In this document: positions 36,301 to 44,127 of the stretch, one piece after another | Layout: each line of letters begins with the position of its first letter | How positions within the stretch are numbered: the first letter of the stretch is position 1 | Assembly: GCA_020402945.1 (NCBI GenBank) | Contig: JADBYQ010000013.1 | Coordinates: 1 to 64,000 of the forward strand | Length of the DNA: 64,000 nucleotides | Origin: Cytophagales bacterium | Lineage (GTDB): Bacteria; Bacteroidota; Bacteroidia; Cytophagales; Cyclobacteriaceae | Direction: 5' to 3' | The notes under the pieces: generated by a model | The model's input: the letters and a program-made list of their open reading frames with translations, nothing else | What the model was told of the DNA's origin: nothing | Database searches by the model: none | Position numbers and translations under genes: made by a program

Positions 36301-36415
36301 GTGGTCTCGGCTATTCAAGAAAAGTGATACACAGCCAAATGCAGTGAAAGAAAAAGTAAGACGGCCGCGCTACGACAAAAAAGAGCGCGAATTGTGGAAA
36401 GACCTTTACGATTAA
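33398..36415 (+). CDS. Large basic repeat protein, exported, function unknown
   Basis: About 1005 residues from the chosen start (MFKRVTLNAHV); the frame is open from 33323. A basic leader and hydrophobic helix (WIGMILLFFICSSTFAQ) act as a signal. The rest is Lys/Arg/Gly-rich, with little hydrophobic core and no known domain. It is built of units centred on Y(S/Q)GN/R-x-K roughly every 40-62 residues. In the middle a 62-residue unit starting NNGGNAIAVR and containing AKAGTYSGNLK and GFSDQGEGFTGFIKAKKP is repeated about four times, with near-identical DNA. The C-terminal 130 residues (HPDAKFAHGRINNVKQERT, then KVRRPRYDKKERELW) look better conserved, and I recall similar C-termini in other Cytophagales. 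Possibly a surface or envelope fibre; this is inference. Confidence 0.8.
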   Translation: MFKRVTLNAHVEKPKHYFTWRWIGMILLFFICSSTFAQNTKGDKPISPFPSISQKSKPKKEKKIRSVSRDISGRRLRTKNKSAAARAVIVASSPYQGRISGRGERPGKPIGGRRTRIRSSSAQMARNNVYPNRGPYVNNPSRKPRKEEQYFQRKDFQRKGRVERFRFREKSSSGAGQASARRQATTRQFFSPRKKKLYWVTSSPRGEVSSTKDISGRPLRRKNFRSPKPEITPQTDPYYGQGKFGDKTSGEPVFPGYIPENRQRERAWRGDVSKKPIRKNYSKIRNHNLKQRFIPWEQPSRSKPNRTPIGVKRPASGSNFGSFRGRRKNWEATQPFSRQGTGYAGNSKTKRPQRGASRIWRQSRNNGGNAIAVRTPSTAAAKAGYYQGSSKRWELSTLFQRQGTGYSGDLRSRQTKKGGFGYSRSAKSRGLRAGGAANANKRSRNNGGNAIAVRMPTSDAAKAGTYSGNLKSARAHGFSDQGEGFTGFIKAKKPIKAHASFKLRSKNNGGNAIAVRIPSSGAAKAGAYSGNLKSAQAHGFSDQGEGFTGFIKAKKPIKAHASFKLRSRNNGGNAIAVRIPASGAAKAGTYSGNLKSSQAHGFSDQGEGFTGFIKAKKPIKAHASFKLRSRNNGGNAIAVRIPASGAAKAGTYSGNLKSSDVFTLRDQGEEFTGFLKLRKPKKGGRGGERKFWNNDGKPIDGRTPLSSNAKASIYSGKVKQKEDYVQNEKTSRLSLKKKEPKKGAFEVEGLQVKVKQHDFAQNPRSARSSTKKREPEKGAYLAEGFQTKVKQEDYNQNRLASKSSIKKREPGKGAFAAEGLQIKVRRAKYEKNPNAKPGALRAIGPSSATVKASEYVGRMKMIWDYKHNPSSSKFALDVIRPNRAFAKGNKYQGRTRLTKNYRHNPKSSKDALKVIAPGKAYAKISNYQGNLKMSKPHGSNLHPDAKFAHGRINNVKQERTILTNAKLWWSRLFKKSDTQPNAVKEKVRRPRYDKKERELWKDLYD
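34721..35370 (+). repeat. Tandem 186-bp repeats in the large repeat protein gene
   Basis: Unit boundaries at AGGTCTAvAAATAATGGGGGC fall at 34907, 35093 and 35279, exactly 186 bases (62 codons) apart. The two complete units between them differ at few positions. A diverged copy precedes (from about 34721) and a partial copy follows to about 35370. Near-identity suggests recent duplication or gene conversion, and the region is prone to copy-number change. Confidence 0.9.
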
Positions 36416-36420
36416 AAAGT

Positions 36421-36774
36421 ATGAATTGGATTCATTTAGATTCAGAAGAGAAACTAGCAGAAGCAACAAGCGCCTCGCGGACAAAGCCGATTGTGTTGTT
36501 TAAGCATAGTACGACCTGCTCTATTAGCAATACAGCGCTCAACCGACTAGAAAGAAATTGGAAAAGCGAAGAAGTTGCTGGTACACAAACCTACTACCTC
36601 GATTTACTTTCTTACCGTCAACTCTCAAGGCAAATTGCTGAAAAATTTCAGGTAGAACACCAATCGCCTCAAGTACTGATTATACAAAATGGAAAATCAG
36701 TATACGATACCTCTCATTTTGATATCAACTACCCGACCATCAAAGCAGAAATTGAAAAACTGCTGAAAAGGTAG
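36421..36774 (+). CDS. ytxJ: Bacillithiol system redox-active protein YtxJ
   Basis: Monothiol thioredoxin-fold protein thought to act as a bacilliredoxin, removing bacillithiol from proteins. Start at 36421 (MNWIHLDSEEKL), 5 bases after the repeat-protein stop; a longer frame reaches back into that gene. The redox motif is TTCSISNTAL with a single Cys, and KFQVEHQSPQVLIIQNGKSVYDTSHFDI matches the family C-terminus. 117 residues. Implies the host uses bacillithiol, as many Bacteroidota do. Confidence 0.92.
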   Translation: MNWIHLDSEEKLAEATSASRTKPIVLFKHSTTCSISNTALNRLERNWKSEEVAGTQTYYLDLLSYRQLSRQIAEKFQVEHQSPQVLIIQNGKSVYDTSHFDINYPTIKAEIEKLLKR

Positions 36775-37185
36775 TTAAAAATCAAACGAAATAGTTTGTT
36801 TCAACTCTGATGAAAGGCTCAACGCCACAGGGCAAGTGCGAGCTGCATTTTTTAACTTTAGCTTCTGTTCCTCCGATGCCAATAGCCCTGGGTGGGCAAA
36901 ATGAATTTTTATTTCAGCGATTTTTCGAGGAGAACTATTCATCACCTTTATAACCTCAGATTTTAAGCCAGTCAGATTTACTCCTTCTCGCTCAGCTACA
37001 ATTCCCATGATCGTCATCATGCAACTACAGAGCGCAGCGCTGACCAGATCAGTTGGACTAAATGCCTCTCCCTTGCCATTGTTATCTACCGGGGCATCTG
37101 TAGTGATCGCATTTCCAGATCTTAGGTGGGTAGCCTTTGTGCGCAACCCACCAACATATTCTGCCTCTGCCATAATTGTTTCCAT
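36775..37185 (-). CDS. OsmC family peroxiredoxin-like protein
   Basis: Thiol-dependent peroxidase of the OsmC/Ohr superfamily. The two conserved cysteines are in AALCSCMMTIMG and ARTCPVALSL. The N-terminal AEYVGGLRTKATHLRSGNAITTDAPVDNNGKGEAFSPTDL pattern is typical of the YhfA/OsmC subfamily. 136 residues. Its stop abuts the ytxJ stop (convergent). With YtxJ and the superoxide dismutase, the area has an oxidative-stress flavour, although the genes are not one operon. Confidence 0.93.
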   Translation of the reverse strand: METIMAEAEYVGGLRTKATHLRSGNAITTDAPVDNNGKGEAFSPTDLVSAALCSCMMTIMGIVAEREGVNLTGLKSEVIKVMNSSPRKIAEIKIHFAHPGLLASEEQKLKLKNAARTCPVALSLSSELKQTISFDF

Positions 37186-37254
37186 AGTGTTAAACTTTAC
37201 CGTGTTTTTTTTCGTTGGCTATTTACCTTAAATTTCGACATTCTAGGTTCAGCA

Positions 37255-38010
37255 ATGACAAAAAAAATACAAATAACGGGCTTCCTATTTCTGGCTTTCG
37301 CTTTTACAGCAATGAGCCAAACCCAAGATAGCTATGAATACAACTCCGAGTTTACGTGGGGTATAAATAAAAATTCCTCAGGCGGTTTAATAGGTGGTTT
37401 TGTTTTTAAGAAAGCCACCCGAATTAATGAGCGTATCTTCAAAACGTATGGTTTGGAGATTATGAATGTGAAGAACCCACAAGAAGTAAGGGTTCAGTCG
37501 GGCATTACTGGCAATTCGTTTATTGCCGGAAAGAGTAATTATCTCTATGCGCTTCGCTTCCAGTACGGTCGAGATGTAGTCCTTTTCACAAAAGCTCCCC
37601 AACAGGGCATAGAAATAAAAGCAGTGTTGGCCGCGGGACCAAGTATTGGAATTGTTGCTCCTTACTATATTGAGCGTTTGGTAAGTAACCAAAGTTTCAA
37701 TAATACAAAGAGTGAACAGTATACTCCTTACAATCCAGATGGAACCGTTAATGAAGACCACGCGATAGGTAGAATACTGGGCACAGGCTACCTTTTTCAA
37801 GGGCTAGGAGATTCAAAAATTCAATTTGGCGGAAATATTAAAGCCGGAATCAATTTTGAACTAGGAGTGGTTAAGAGTCAAGTAACAGGATTTGAGGTGG
37901 GCGTTTTAGTAGACGCCTATTTTAGCGAGGTTGTCTTAATGCCTAAAGCTGAAAACCGAGCCGTTTTTCCAACCTTCTATTTTACGCTTTTCTACGGGAG
38001 TAGAAAATAA
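37255..38010 (+). CDS. Hypothetical exported protein, probable outer membrane beta-barrel
   Basis: Start at 37255 (MTKKIQITGFLFLAFAFTAMSQ), giving a signal peptide cleaved after about residue 20; the frame is open from 37126, but that part overlaps the OsmC gene. 251 residues. It has alternating aromatic/polar strands (SEFTWGINKNSSGGLIGGFVF, LYALRFQYGRDVVLF, FELGVVKSQVTGFEVGVLVDAYF) and ends FPTFYFTLFYGSRK, an aromatic terminal strand like those of small outer membrane barrels. I do not recognise a named family. Monocistronic, upstream of the TonB genes. Confidence 0.72.
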   Translation: MTKKIQITGFLFLAFAFTAMSQTQDSYEYNSEFTWGINKNSSGGLIGGFVFKKATRINERIFKTYGLEIMNVKNPQEVRVQSGITGNSFIAGKSNYLYALRFQYGRDVVLFTKAPQQGIEIKAVLAAGPSIGIVAPYYIERLVSNQSFNNTKSEQYTPYNPDGTVNEDHAIGRILGTGYLFQGLGDSKIQFGGNIKAGINFELGVVKSQVTGFEVGVLVDAYFSEVVLMPKAENRAVFPTFYFTLFYGSRK

Positions 38011-38104
38011 TTTTTGGTTTTTACGCAACAAAATAAGCACTTCATTCTAAAACCTTACCGACTAGATGCCGTAACCACTCCATACCAAAATAATATGGAT
38101 TAGT

Positions 38105-38767
38105 ATGGAATCAAAAAAAACACAGAAGGCAGATTTGTCAAACAAACGCGGTCTTTTCTTCAGTATTGGTCTTTTTTCAGCCCTTTCGGTAGCTCTCATG
38201 GCATTTGAATGGAAACAGACCGATGAAAAAGTGGACTTGCTGTCTGCAAAAAGTACCAACACGTTCGAAGAAATGATTGAGGTGCCTACCACCCAACAAC
38301 TACCACCGCTTGCACCAGTCATACAACAGCCAAAAATTGTAGAAGTACCGGATGAAGAAGAGATTCAAGAAAATCTGAACATTGACTTAGATAATGAGTC
38401 TCCAAGAATAGAAGTTGCTTCAGTGGCGGTTGCGGAGGCAGAAGAAGAAGTAGATGAAATTTTTACAATTGTAGAGGAATCTGCCATGCCCAATGGGGGA
38501 ATGCCCGCCTTTTACAAGTATTTGGTGGATAATATGAGGTATCCGGCACAGGCAAGGAGACTGGGCGTGGAGGGCAAAGTGACGCTTTCTTTTGTGGTTG
38601 ACAAAAACGGAAAAATAAGTGAAGTGAACGTTTTGAGAGGTATTGGCTCAGGCTGCGATGAAGAAGCGGTGCGGGTCATGCAAAATGCTCCTTCATGGAA
38701 ACCCGGCAAACAAAGAGGAAAAGCAGTAAAACAGCGCTGCATAATGCCAATTAGCTTCAAAATGTAA
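38105..38767 (+). CDS. TonB family energy-transducing protein (paralog 1)
   Basis: Couples the inner-membrane proton gradient to outer membrane transporters such as SusC. One helix near residues 17-36 (GLFFSIGLFSALSVALMAFEW), a Pro/acidic periplasmic stretch (PPLAPVIQQPKIVEVPDEEEI), and a C-terminal TonB domain with YPAQARRLGVEGKVTLSFVVDKNGKISEVNVLRGIGSGCDEEAVRVM. 220 residues. Followed by a hairpin terminator and a close paralog. No ExbB/ExbD in the window. Confidence 0.93.
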   Translation: MESKKTQKADLSNKRGLFFSIGLFSALSVALMAFEWKQTDEKVDLLSAKSTNTFEEMIEVPTTQQLPPLAPVIQQPKIVEVPDEEEIQENLNIDLDNESPRIEVASVAVAEAEEEVDEIFTIVEESAMPNGGMPAFYKYLVDNMRYPAQARRLGVEGKVTLSFVVDKNGKISEVNVLRGIGSGCDEEAVRVMQNAPSWKPGKQRGKAVKQRCIMPISFKM

Positions 38768-38823
38768 AAGTTGAGTAGCCCCGATTTTCGTTCCTTGTCT
38801 AGTTAGGAAATGCCAAAGTCATA

Positions 38824-38851
38824 AAAAAGGGAAAAAATTTTCTCCCTTTTT
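38824..38851 (+). terminator. Intrinsic terminator between the two tonB paralogs
   Basis: 9-bp stem AAAAAGGGA/TCCCTTTTT (38824-38832 with 38843-38851) ending in a T-run, 57 bases past the first tonB stop. Confidence 0.65.
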
Positions 38852-38856
38852 GTTAC

Positions 38857-38891
38857 TTGGTATGCACAAATGGATTCTATTCCTATATTTG
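38857..38891 (+). promoter_or_regulatory. Promoter of the second tonB paralog (TTG-N24-TATATTTG)
   Basis: -33 TTG at 38857 and exact TAnnTTTG at 38884-38891, directly after the first gene's terminator, so the paralogs are separately transcribed. Confidence 0.5.
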
Positions 38892-38910
38892 AAATCCTAA
38901 ACTGATAAAA

Positions 38911-39585
38911 ATGGAAGCGAAAAAGTCAGAAAAAGCAGATTTGACGAAGAAGACTGGGCTGTATTTCAGCATAGGTCTCTTGTTAACAATGTCCCTCACC
39001 GTCATGGCCTTCGAATGGAAGAGCTACGATGAGAAGTTGGACTTGCTCACAAACAAAAGCACGAATACATTTGAGGAAATGCTTGAAGTGCCGCCAACCG
39101 AGCAACCACCTCCACCAGCACCCGTTATTCAGCAGCCTCAAATTGTAGAGGTTCCGGATGAAGAAGAAATTAAAGAAGACCTAAACATCAAGTTTGATGT
39201 GGAAGTAACGGAAGATACAAAAGTAGAAGCTGTGACAGTTGTAGCCGAAGAGCCAAAAGAAGAAGTAGAAGAGATCTTCTCAGTGGTGGAAGAAACTGCT
39301 ACCCCCAAAGGAGGCCTTCCTGCCTTTTACAAGTATGTTGGTGACAAAATGAAATACCCTGCTCAAGCTCGCAGAATGGGTGTAGAAGGGAAGGTTTTCG
39401 TACAGTTTGTAATTGGAAAAGATGGATCCATTAATGACGTAAAGATTATTAAAGGTATTGGAGCCGGTTGTGATGAAGAAGCAGCTCGTGTGATGCAATC
39501 TGCACCACCTTGGAATCCAGGAAAGCAACGCGGTAAAGCAGTAAAGCAACGCTATACACTCCCTATTATTTTCAAACTAGGTTAG
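38911..39585 (+). CDS. TonB family energy-transducing protein (paralog 2)
   Basis: 224 residues, clearly a tandem duplicate of the preceding gene: the same N-terminus (MEAKKSEKADLTKKTGLYFSIGL against MESKKTQKADLSNKRGLFFSIGL), same helix, same PPPPAPVIQQPQIVEVPDEEE stretch and same C-terminal domain (YPAQARRMGVEGKVFVQFVIGKDGSINDVKIIKGIGAGCDEEAARVM). The Pro-rich spacer and the C-terminal contact strand differ somewhat, which may change which transporters each serves. Own promoter; strong terminator after. Confidence 0.93.
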   Translation: MEAKKSEKADLTKKTGLYFSIGLLLTMSLTVMAFEWKSYDEKLDLLTNKSTNTFEEMLEVPPTEQPPPPAPVIQQPQIVEVPDEEEIKEDLNIKFDVEVTEDTKVEAVTVVAEEPKEEVEEIFSVVEETATPKGGLPAFYKYVGDKMKYPAQARRMGVEGKVFVQFVIGKDGSINDVKIIKGIGAGCDEEAARVMQSAPPWNPGKQRGKAVKQRYTLPIIFKLG

Positions 39586-39607
39586 TCGCCAGTTTTTTGA
39601 AAAGTTA

Positions 39608-39633
39608 AAAAGCCCCACTGATGGGGCTTTTTA
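39608..39633. terminator. Bidirectional terminator between tonB-2 and chrA
   Basis: Perfect 10-bp stem AAAAAGCCCC/GGGGCTTTTT with a 6-base loop, serving both converging genes. Confidence 0.92.
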
Positions 39634-40827
39634 TTTTAGTACGAAACCCAAAACTAGCCCCACCAGTATCACTGCCCAGGAAGGTATTTTAGTGAAGGCC
39701 ACCAAACAGAAAGAGGCGATTGTAAACGTTACATTTAGTAGATTGGCTTGGAGTGGTTGAAACAATAAAATAGCAGCTGCGGCTACCAGTCCTGCGCTTG
39801 CAGCATGAATGCCCTCAAGGGAAGCTCTTATCGGCCTGTACTTTTTGAGGCTGTCCCATATGCGTGTCATAAAAAAAATAAGAAAAGTACCCGGCAAGAA
39901 TATGCCCGCTGCTGACATCAAGGCACCGAAAATTGCTCCGCCTGTTCCTCCTTCCCGCATCGCTAAACTTCCAATGTAGGCAGCAAACGAAAACACCGGT
40001 CCGGGCAATGATTGAGCAAGCGCATAGCCGGAAAGAAACTCCTCGTGCGTGAGGTATTGCTTAGGTGCGTATTGAACAAACTCCGTATAAAGCAAGGGAG
40101 TCAAAACCTGCCCTCCTCCAAAAATCAAGCTTCCGTTGCGATAAAAGTTTTCAAACAAGCGAATGGGCAAAAAAGAAGGATTTGATTTGGTGACGCTTCC
40201 CAATACAGCCGCCAGCACAAGTACTCCGAGCCAAAGTAAAAAGTTGGCCCATCGGACTTCAAATTTCTTTTTTGCTTCTCTTGGATGTGCCTTATAATTA
40301 AAGGCGGTCAATGCGCCTGCAATCAATAATGTGACCGGAAAAACAAAAGGCGTCTTAATAAAATAGGCGGCAACGCCAGCACCAATCATGATTAACGCAG
40401 CTCTAAATCGGGTGATGGATTTTAAGCCAATTGAATAGGCGGCATAAGCTACCAGTCCAACGGCCATGGGTTGTATAAATCGCGTAAAGGCCAGGGAGAT
40501 ATTTTTCGATTCAAAACTTCCAATCAACAGACCGGCAACGGTCATGATGGTCACTGACGGCAACATCCAAATCAACAATGTAAGATAGGCCAAGCCAGGT
40601 CCGCCCAATTTGTAGCCAACTGCAGAAATAGTCTGTGTGGATGTGGGACCCGGCAAGACTTGACAAAGTGCATTTAACTCCAGCAGGTCGCTCTCAGTAA
40701 CATAGTTCTTCTTCGTGGCCAAGACATTCTGAAAATGGGCAAGGTGAGCCTGAGGCCCTCCAAAGCTAGAAACAGACAGCAGTAAAACGTCTTTTAAAAA
40801 ACCTCGATAAGAAATATGCTTGACCAA
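39631..40827 (-). CDS. chrA: Chromate transporter, two-domain ChrA
   Basis: CHR-family inner membrane protein exporting chromate. Two homologous CHR halves: the first has SVSSFGGPQAHLAHFQNVLATKKNYVTESDLLELNALCQVLPGPTSTQ, the second has GSLIFGGGQVLTPLLYTEFV and LSGYALAQSLPGPVFSFAAYIG. The PGPTST and PGPVFSF signatures are diagnostic. 398 residues, typical for the long type. Lies 6 bases after the oxygenase gene on the same strand. Family function is known for some members only; sulfate or other anions remain possible. Confidence 0.93.
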   Translation of the reverse strand: MVKHISYRGFLKDVLLLSVSSFGGPQAHLAHFQNVLATKKNYVTESDLLELNALCQVLPGPTSTQTISAVGYKLGGPGLAYLTLLIWMLPSVTIMTVAGLLIGSFESKNISLAFTRFIQPMAVGLVAYAAYSIGLKSITRFRAALIMIGAGVAAYFIKTPFVFPVTLLIAGALTAFNYKAHPREAKKKFEVRWANFLLWLGVLVLAAVLGSVTKSNPSFLPIRLFENFYRNGSLIFGGGQVLTPLLYTEFVQYAPKQYLTHEEFLSGYALAQSLPGPVFSFAAYIGSLAMREGGTGGAIFGALMSAAGIFLPGTFLIFFMTRIWDSLKKYRPIRASLEGIHAASAGLVAAAAILLFQPLQANLLNVTFTIASFCLVAFTKIPSWAVILVGLVLGFVLK

Positions 40828-40833
40828 GTTGAG

Positions 40834-41805
40834 TTACTTCTTCAATCCAATTTCGCGCAACCGTTGATTCAGAAAATCGCCAGCGGTGATATCATCCCAC
40901 ATCTTAGGATTTGCCTCATCCACACAACCCGGTAATGCTGCCAAGCTCATCTCTGAGCGGGGATGCATAAAAAAAGGAATAGAATACCTTGGCTTGTTCA
41001 TTTGACTGCGCGGTGGGTTGACTACACGGTGAATCGTTGATTTCAATTTTTTATTGGTCAATCGCTCAAGCATATCTCCCACATTTACAACCAATTGTTC
41101 TGGCAATGCCGTAATGGGTATCCACTTTCCGTCACGTCTCAATACTTGCAGTCCATCTGCGCTGGCGCCCATCAAAAGAGTGATCAAGTTGATATCGCCA
41201 TGCTCCGCTGCACGTACAGCATCCGCTGGAACAGCATCTGGATTTTCAATAGGAAAATAATGGATTGGTCGTAGAATACTATTCCCATGCTTCACCCTTT
41301 GATCAAAGTAGTTTTCCGGCAGCTGGAGATAGAGAGCAATTGCTCTCAACATCTGCACCCCTGTTTGTTCAAGTCGTTGATAAACATCGAGAGCGATCGA
41401 CTCAAACTCTGGTAATTCGGTAGGCCAGATATTGTCAGGATACTCCTTCTTAATTGGATCTCCATCTAACACTTCCTGCCCTACATGATAAAACTCCTTC
41501 AAATCACCGGTGTTGCGCCCCTTCGCATGTTCTTTCCCCTTACCAATGTAGCCCCGCTGACCGGCCAACCCTTCTATTTCATATCGTTGTTTAGCCGAAT
41601 CGGGCAACGCAAAAAACCTCTTGATCACATCATACAATCTAGCCGATAAATCATCCGTGAGGTAGTGATTTCGGATCGCCACAAAGCCAATGTCTTTGTA
41701 GGCAGTACCTAGATCTGCCACAAATTCCTCTCTTTTAATAGGGTCACCGCCTGTAAAATCGGCCAAATCCAAAGAGGGTACTTGATCGTATAATATATCA
41801 GTCAT
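40834..41805 (-). CDS. Isopenicillin N synthase-like 2-oxoglutarate/Fe(II) dioxygenase
   Basis: Non-haem iron oxygenase. Start at 41805 (MTDILYDQVPSLDLADF); frame open to 41829. N-terminal DIOX_N domain (FVADLGTAYKDIGFVAIRNHYL, GQRGYIGKGKEHAKGRNTGDLKEFYHVG), then the double-stranded beta-helix with HxD in EHGDINLIT and distal His plus Arg in STIHRVVNPP and KPRYSIPFF. The RxS motif binding 2-oxoglutarate is present as RYS. 323 residues. Substrate unknown; no biosynthetic cluster nearby, so a penicillin-type pathway is not implied. Confidence 0.92.
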   Translation of the reverse strand: MTDILYDQVPSLDLADFTGGDPIKREEFVADLGTAYKDIGFVAIRNHYLTDDLSARLYDVIKRFFALPDSAKQRYEIEGLAGQRGYIGKGKEHAKGRNTGDLKEFYHVGQEVLDGDPIKKEYPDNIWPTELPEFESIALDVYQRLEQTGVQMLRAIALYLQLPENYFDQRVKHGNSILRPIHYFPIENPDAVPADAVRAAEHGDINLITLLMGASADGLQVLRRDGKWIPITALPEQLVVNVGDMLERLTNKKLKSTIHRVVNPPRSQMNKPRYSIPFFMHPRSEMSLAALPGCVDEANPKMWDDITAGDFLNQRLREIGLKK

Positions 41806-41930
41806 AGCTGTTTGAGTTGTATAATGCAAGCTATCTATTTTTTAAGTAAATTTAGGATATCAAAAATTGTAAGGTTAGCTATTGTCCAACCTAGGTTATT
41901 TTTCTGCTTTCAACTAAACCAATTGAAAAA

Positions 41931-42644
41931 ATGAGCACCACGAGAAGGAAATTTATTAAAGATTCAGTAAGGGCCTCTGCTGCGGTAGCGGTAGGGACTT
42001 CATTTATTTTTACTGAGTCAACCGCGCAAGCACCTGCCACCACTACCCTACAGTTCGCACAGATGCCCCTACCATACGCCTTCAACGCATTGGAGCCAAA
42101 TATCGATGCCCTAACGATGGAAATCCACTATGGAAAGCATCACGCTACCTATGTAAAGAATGTGAACGAAGCGATAGCCGCAGACAAGATTGTCTACGAA
42201 AACGAAAAAGACTTTTTTGCGAACGCCTCCAAGCTATCCGCAAAAGCACGTAACAACGGTGGCGGTGGATACAACCATAACTTTTTTTGGCAAGCGATGA
42301 AACCAAATGGAGGCGGAGTTCCCGCTGGCAAAGTGAGTGATGCCCTCAACGGTGCGTTTGGCTCTTTCGACAAATTCAAAGAACAATTTAATGATGCCGC
42401 TATGAAGCGATTTGGTTCGGGATGGGCATGGTTGATAAACGATGGAGGAAAATTAAAAATTGGTTCTACGCCCAATCAAGACAATCCATTGATGGATATA
42501 AGTGAATTGAAAGGTACACCCGTATTGGCTTTGGATGTGTGGGAGCACGCTTACTATTTGAAGTACCAAAACAAACGTAATGAGTATGTAGCCCATTGGT
42601 GGAATACCATTAACTGGGACGAGGTGGCGAAAAACCTGAAATAG
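41931..42644 (+). CDS. Superoxide dismutase (Fe/Mn), Tat-exported
   Basis: Dismutates superoxide. The N-terminus STTRRKFIKDSVRASAAVAVGTSFIF is a twin-arginine signal, so the enzyme is folded in the cytoplasm and sent to the periplasm. Metal ligands are in HYGKHHATYV, YNHNFFWQAM, LALDVWEHAYY (Asp and His). The C-terminus has YVAHWWNTINWDEV. 237 residues with signal. Fe or Mn preference cannot be decided. Exported dismutases protect against external superoxide. Confidence 0.95.
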   Translation: MSTTRRKFIKDSVRASAAVAVGTSFIFTESTAQAPATTTLQFAQMPLPYAFNALEPNIDALTMEIHYGKHHATYVKNVNEAIAADKIVYENEKDFFANASKLSAKARNNGGGGYNHNFFWQAMKPNGGGVPAGKVSDALNGAFGSFDKFKEQFNDAAMKRFGSGWAWLINDGGKLKIGSTPNQDNPLMDISELKGTPVLALDVWEHAYYLKYQNKRNEYVAHWWNTINWDEVAKNLK

Positions 42645-42741
42645 AATTGATCAAAAAAATCCAATTATTCCAGCTCTACCAAAAGCGTTGGGCAAACTTT
42701 ATCTCTTTTTTATACATCTAAACAAAAATTATCCAAACCAT

Positions 42742-44127
42742 ATGAACAAATCGATCAAAAACAAACCTATCACCATGATCGCAATGGCACTCCTGATTTT
42801 TCTAGGAAGCTGCGATCAGAAAAAAGAGGAAGCCTCTAACACATTTAAAGTCCCTGTAGAATACTACAAATTAAAGAACGGACTAAAAGTGGCCTTGTCG
42901 CAAGACAAAACTGCGCCCACGGTAGCCGTTGCTGTCTATTACAACATCGGTTTTCGAATCGAGCCAAAAAACCGAACAGGATTTGCTCACTTGTTTGAAC
43001 ACATGATGTTTCAAGGCTCTCAAAATCTTGGAAAAATGGAGTTCATCAAATTGGTACAACAAAATGGGGGTATCCTGAACGGATCCACTCGGTTTGATTT
43101 TACTAATTATTTTGAGGTAATGCCAGCCCATAAACTCGAGACAGCGATTTGGGCAGAAGCCGATCGAATGAAAGGTCTTGCTATTACACAAGAGAATCTG
43201 ACCAACCAGCAAGGTGTGGTAAAAAATGAAGTAAAGGTTAATGTTTTGAATCAGCCATATGGCGGATTCCCGTGGTTGGATATGCCGCAATACGCGAATG
43301 AGAATTGGCACAACGCCCACAACTTCTACGGGGATTTAAAAGACCTTGACTCTGCAAAATTGGAAGACGTAGATAATTTTTTCAACACGTTCTATGCACC
43401 CAACAATGCCTCGCTTGCTATCGTTGGCGACTTTGAAATTGCAGAAGCTAAACAGTGGGTTGAAAAATATTTTGGAGAAATACCAGCTTCCCAACTCCCA
43501 CCTAAACCAGATATTTCTGAACCCAGACAAGAAAAAGAAAAACGTTTCACTAAAGAAGATAAACTCGCGAACAAACCGGCTATAGCTTTTGCCTATAAAA
43601 TGCCTGAACGAAACAGCCCAGAATATTTTGCTATGGGCTTAATTGATCAAATGTTGGTACAGGGTGAAGATAGCAAGCTATACCTCGCTCTTGTTCAAGG
43701 CAAAGGATATACAGGCGGAATAAGTGGCGGGATTAATTACTTAGGGAATATGTTTAACTATAGTGGCCCCATGATATGGATGGCTGATTTGATTTATGAT
43801 GCGAATGTATCGCCAGATTCAATCCTATTCGAGGTTAACAAGGCCGTTGGCGACATTCAGAAAAATGTGACGCAAGAAGACATTGACCTGGCAGTCGTAA
43901 AAATGAGGTCTAAACTTTATGATGACCTTGGCGGATTCTTCGGCATCGGACGTGCAGATATGCTGGCGAGTTTTGCGCTCTTTGATGACGATCCTTCCAG
44001 ATTAAATACGTTGGAAGACGAGTTTAAAAAAGTGACTCCTGAATTAATTAAAAAGACAGCCACTGAATATTTGCGGGCTACAAATCGTACTATCTTAATT
44101 ATTGACCCTAAAGCTGAAGTAAAATGA
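42742..44127 (+). CDS. M16 family metallopeptidase, lipoprotein, catalytic subunit
   Basis: Start at 42742 (MNKSIKNKPITM); frame open from 42688. Lipoprotein signal with LIFLGSC lipobox. Zinc motif HxxEH in FAHLFEHMMF, with the downstream Glu in VVKNEVKVNVLNQPYGGFPW. Two M16 domains, 461 residues. Stop overlaps the start of the next M16 gene (ATGA), the classic arrangement of a catalytic plus a non-catalytic subunit forming a heterodimer like the mitochondrial processing peptidase. Likely periplasmic peptide degradation. Confidence 0.93.
   Translation: MNKSIKNKPITMIAMALLIFLGSCDQKKEEASNTFKVPVEYYKLKNGLKVALSQDKTAPTVAVAVYYNIGFRIEPKNRTGFAHLFEHMMFQGSQNLGKMEFIKLVQQNGGILNGSTRFDFTNYFEVMPAHKLETAIWAEADRMKGLAITQENLTNQQGVVKNEVKVNVLNQPYGGFPWLDMPQYANENWHNAHNFYGDLKDLDSAKLEDVDNFFNTFYAPNNASLAIVGDFEIAEAKQWVEKYFGEIPASQLPPKPDISEPRQEKEKRFTKEDKLANKPAIAFAYKMPERNSPEYFAMGLIDQMLVQGEDSKLYLALVQGKGYTGGISGGINYLGNMFNYSGPMIWMADLIYDANVSPDSILFEVNKAVGDIQKNVTQEDIDLAVVKMRSKLYDDLGGFFGIGRADMLASFALFDDDPSRLNTLEDEFKKVTPELIKKTATEYLRATNRTILIIDPKAEVK

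Noticed and set aside
36394-36420. Longer ytxJ start inside the repeat-protein gene
   Set aside because: The family starts at MNWI; the upstream nine codons overlap another gene.
40834-41805. Beta-lactam biosynthesis cluster around the isopenicillin N synthase-like gene
   Set aside because: No ACV synthetase or related genes nearby; the family is broad and mostly unrelated to antibiotics.
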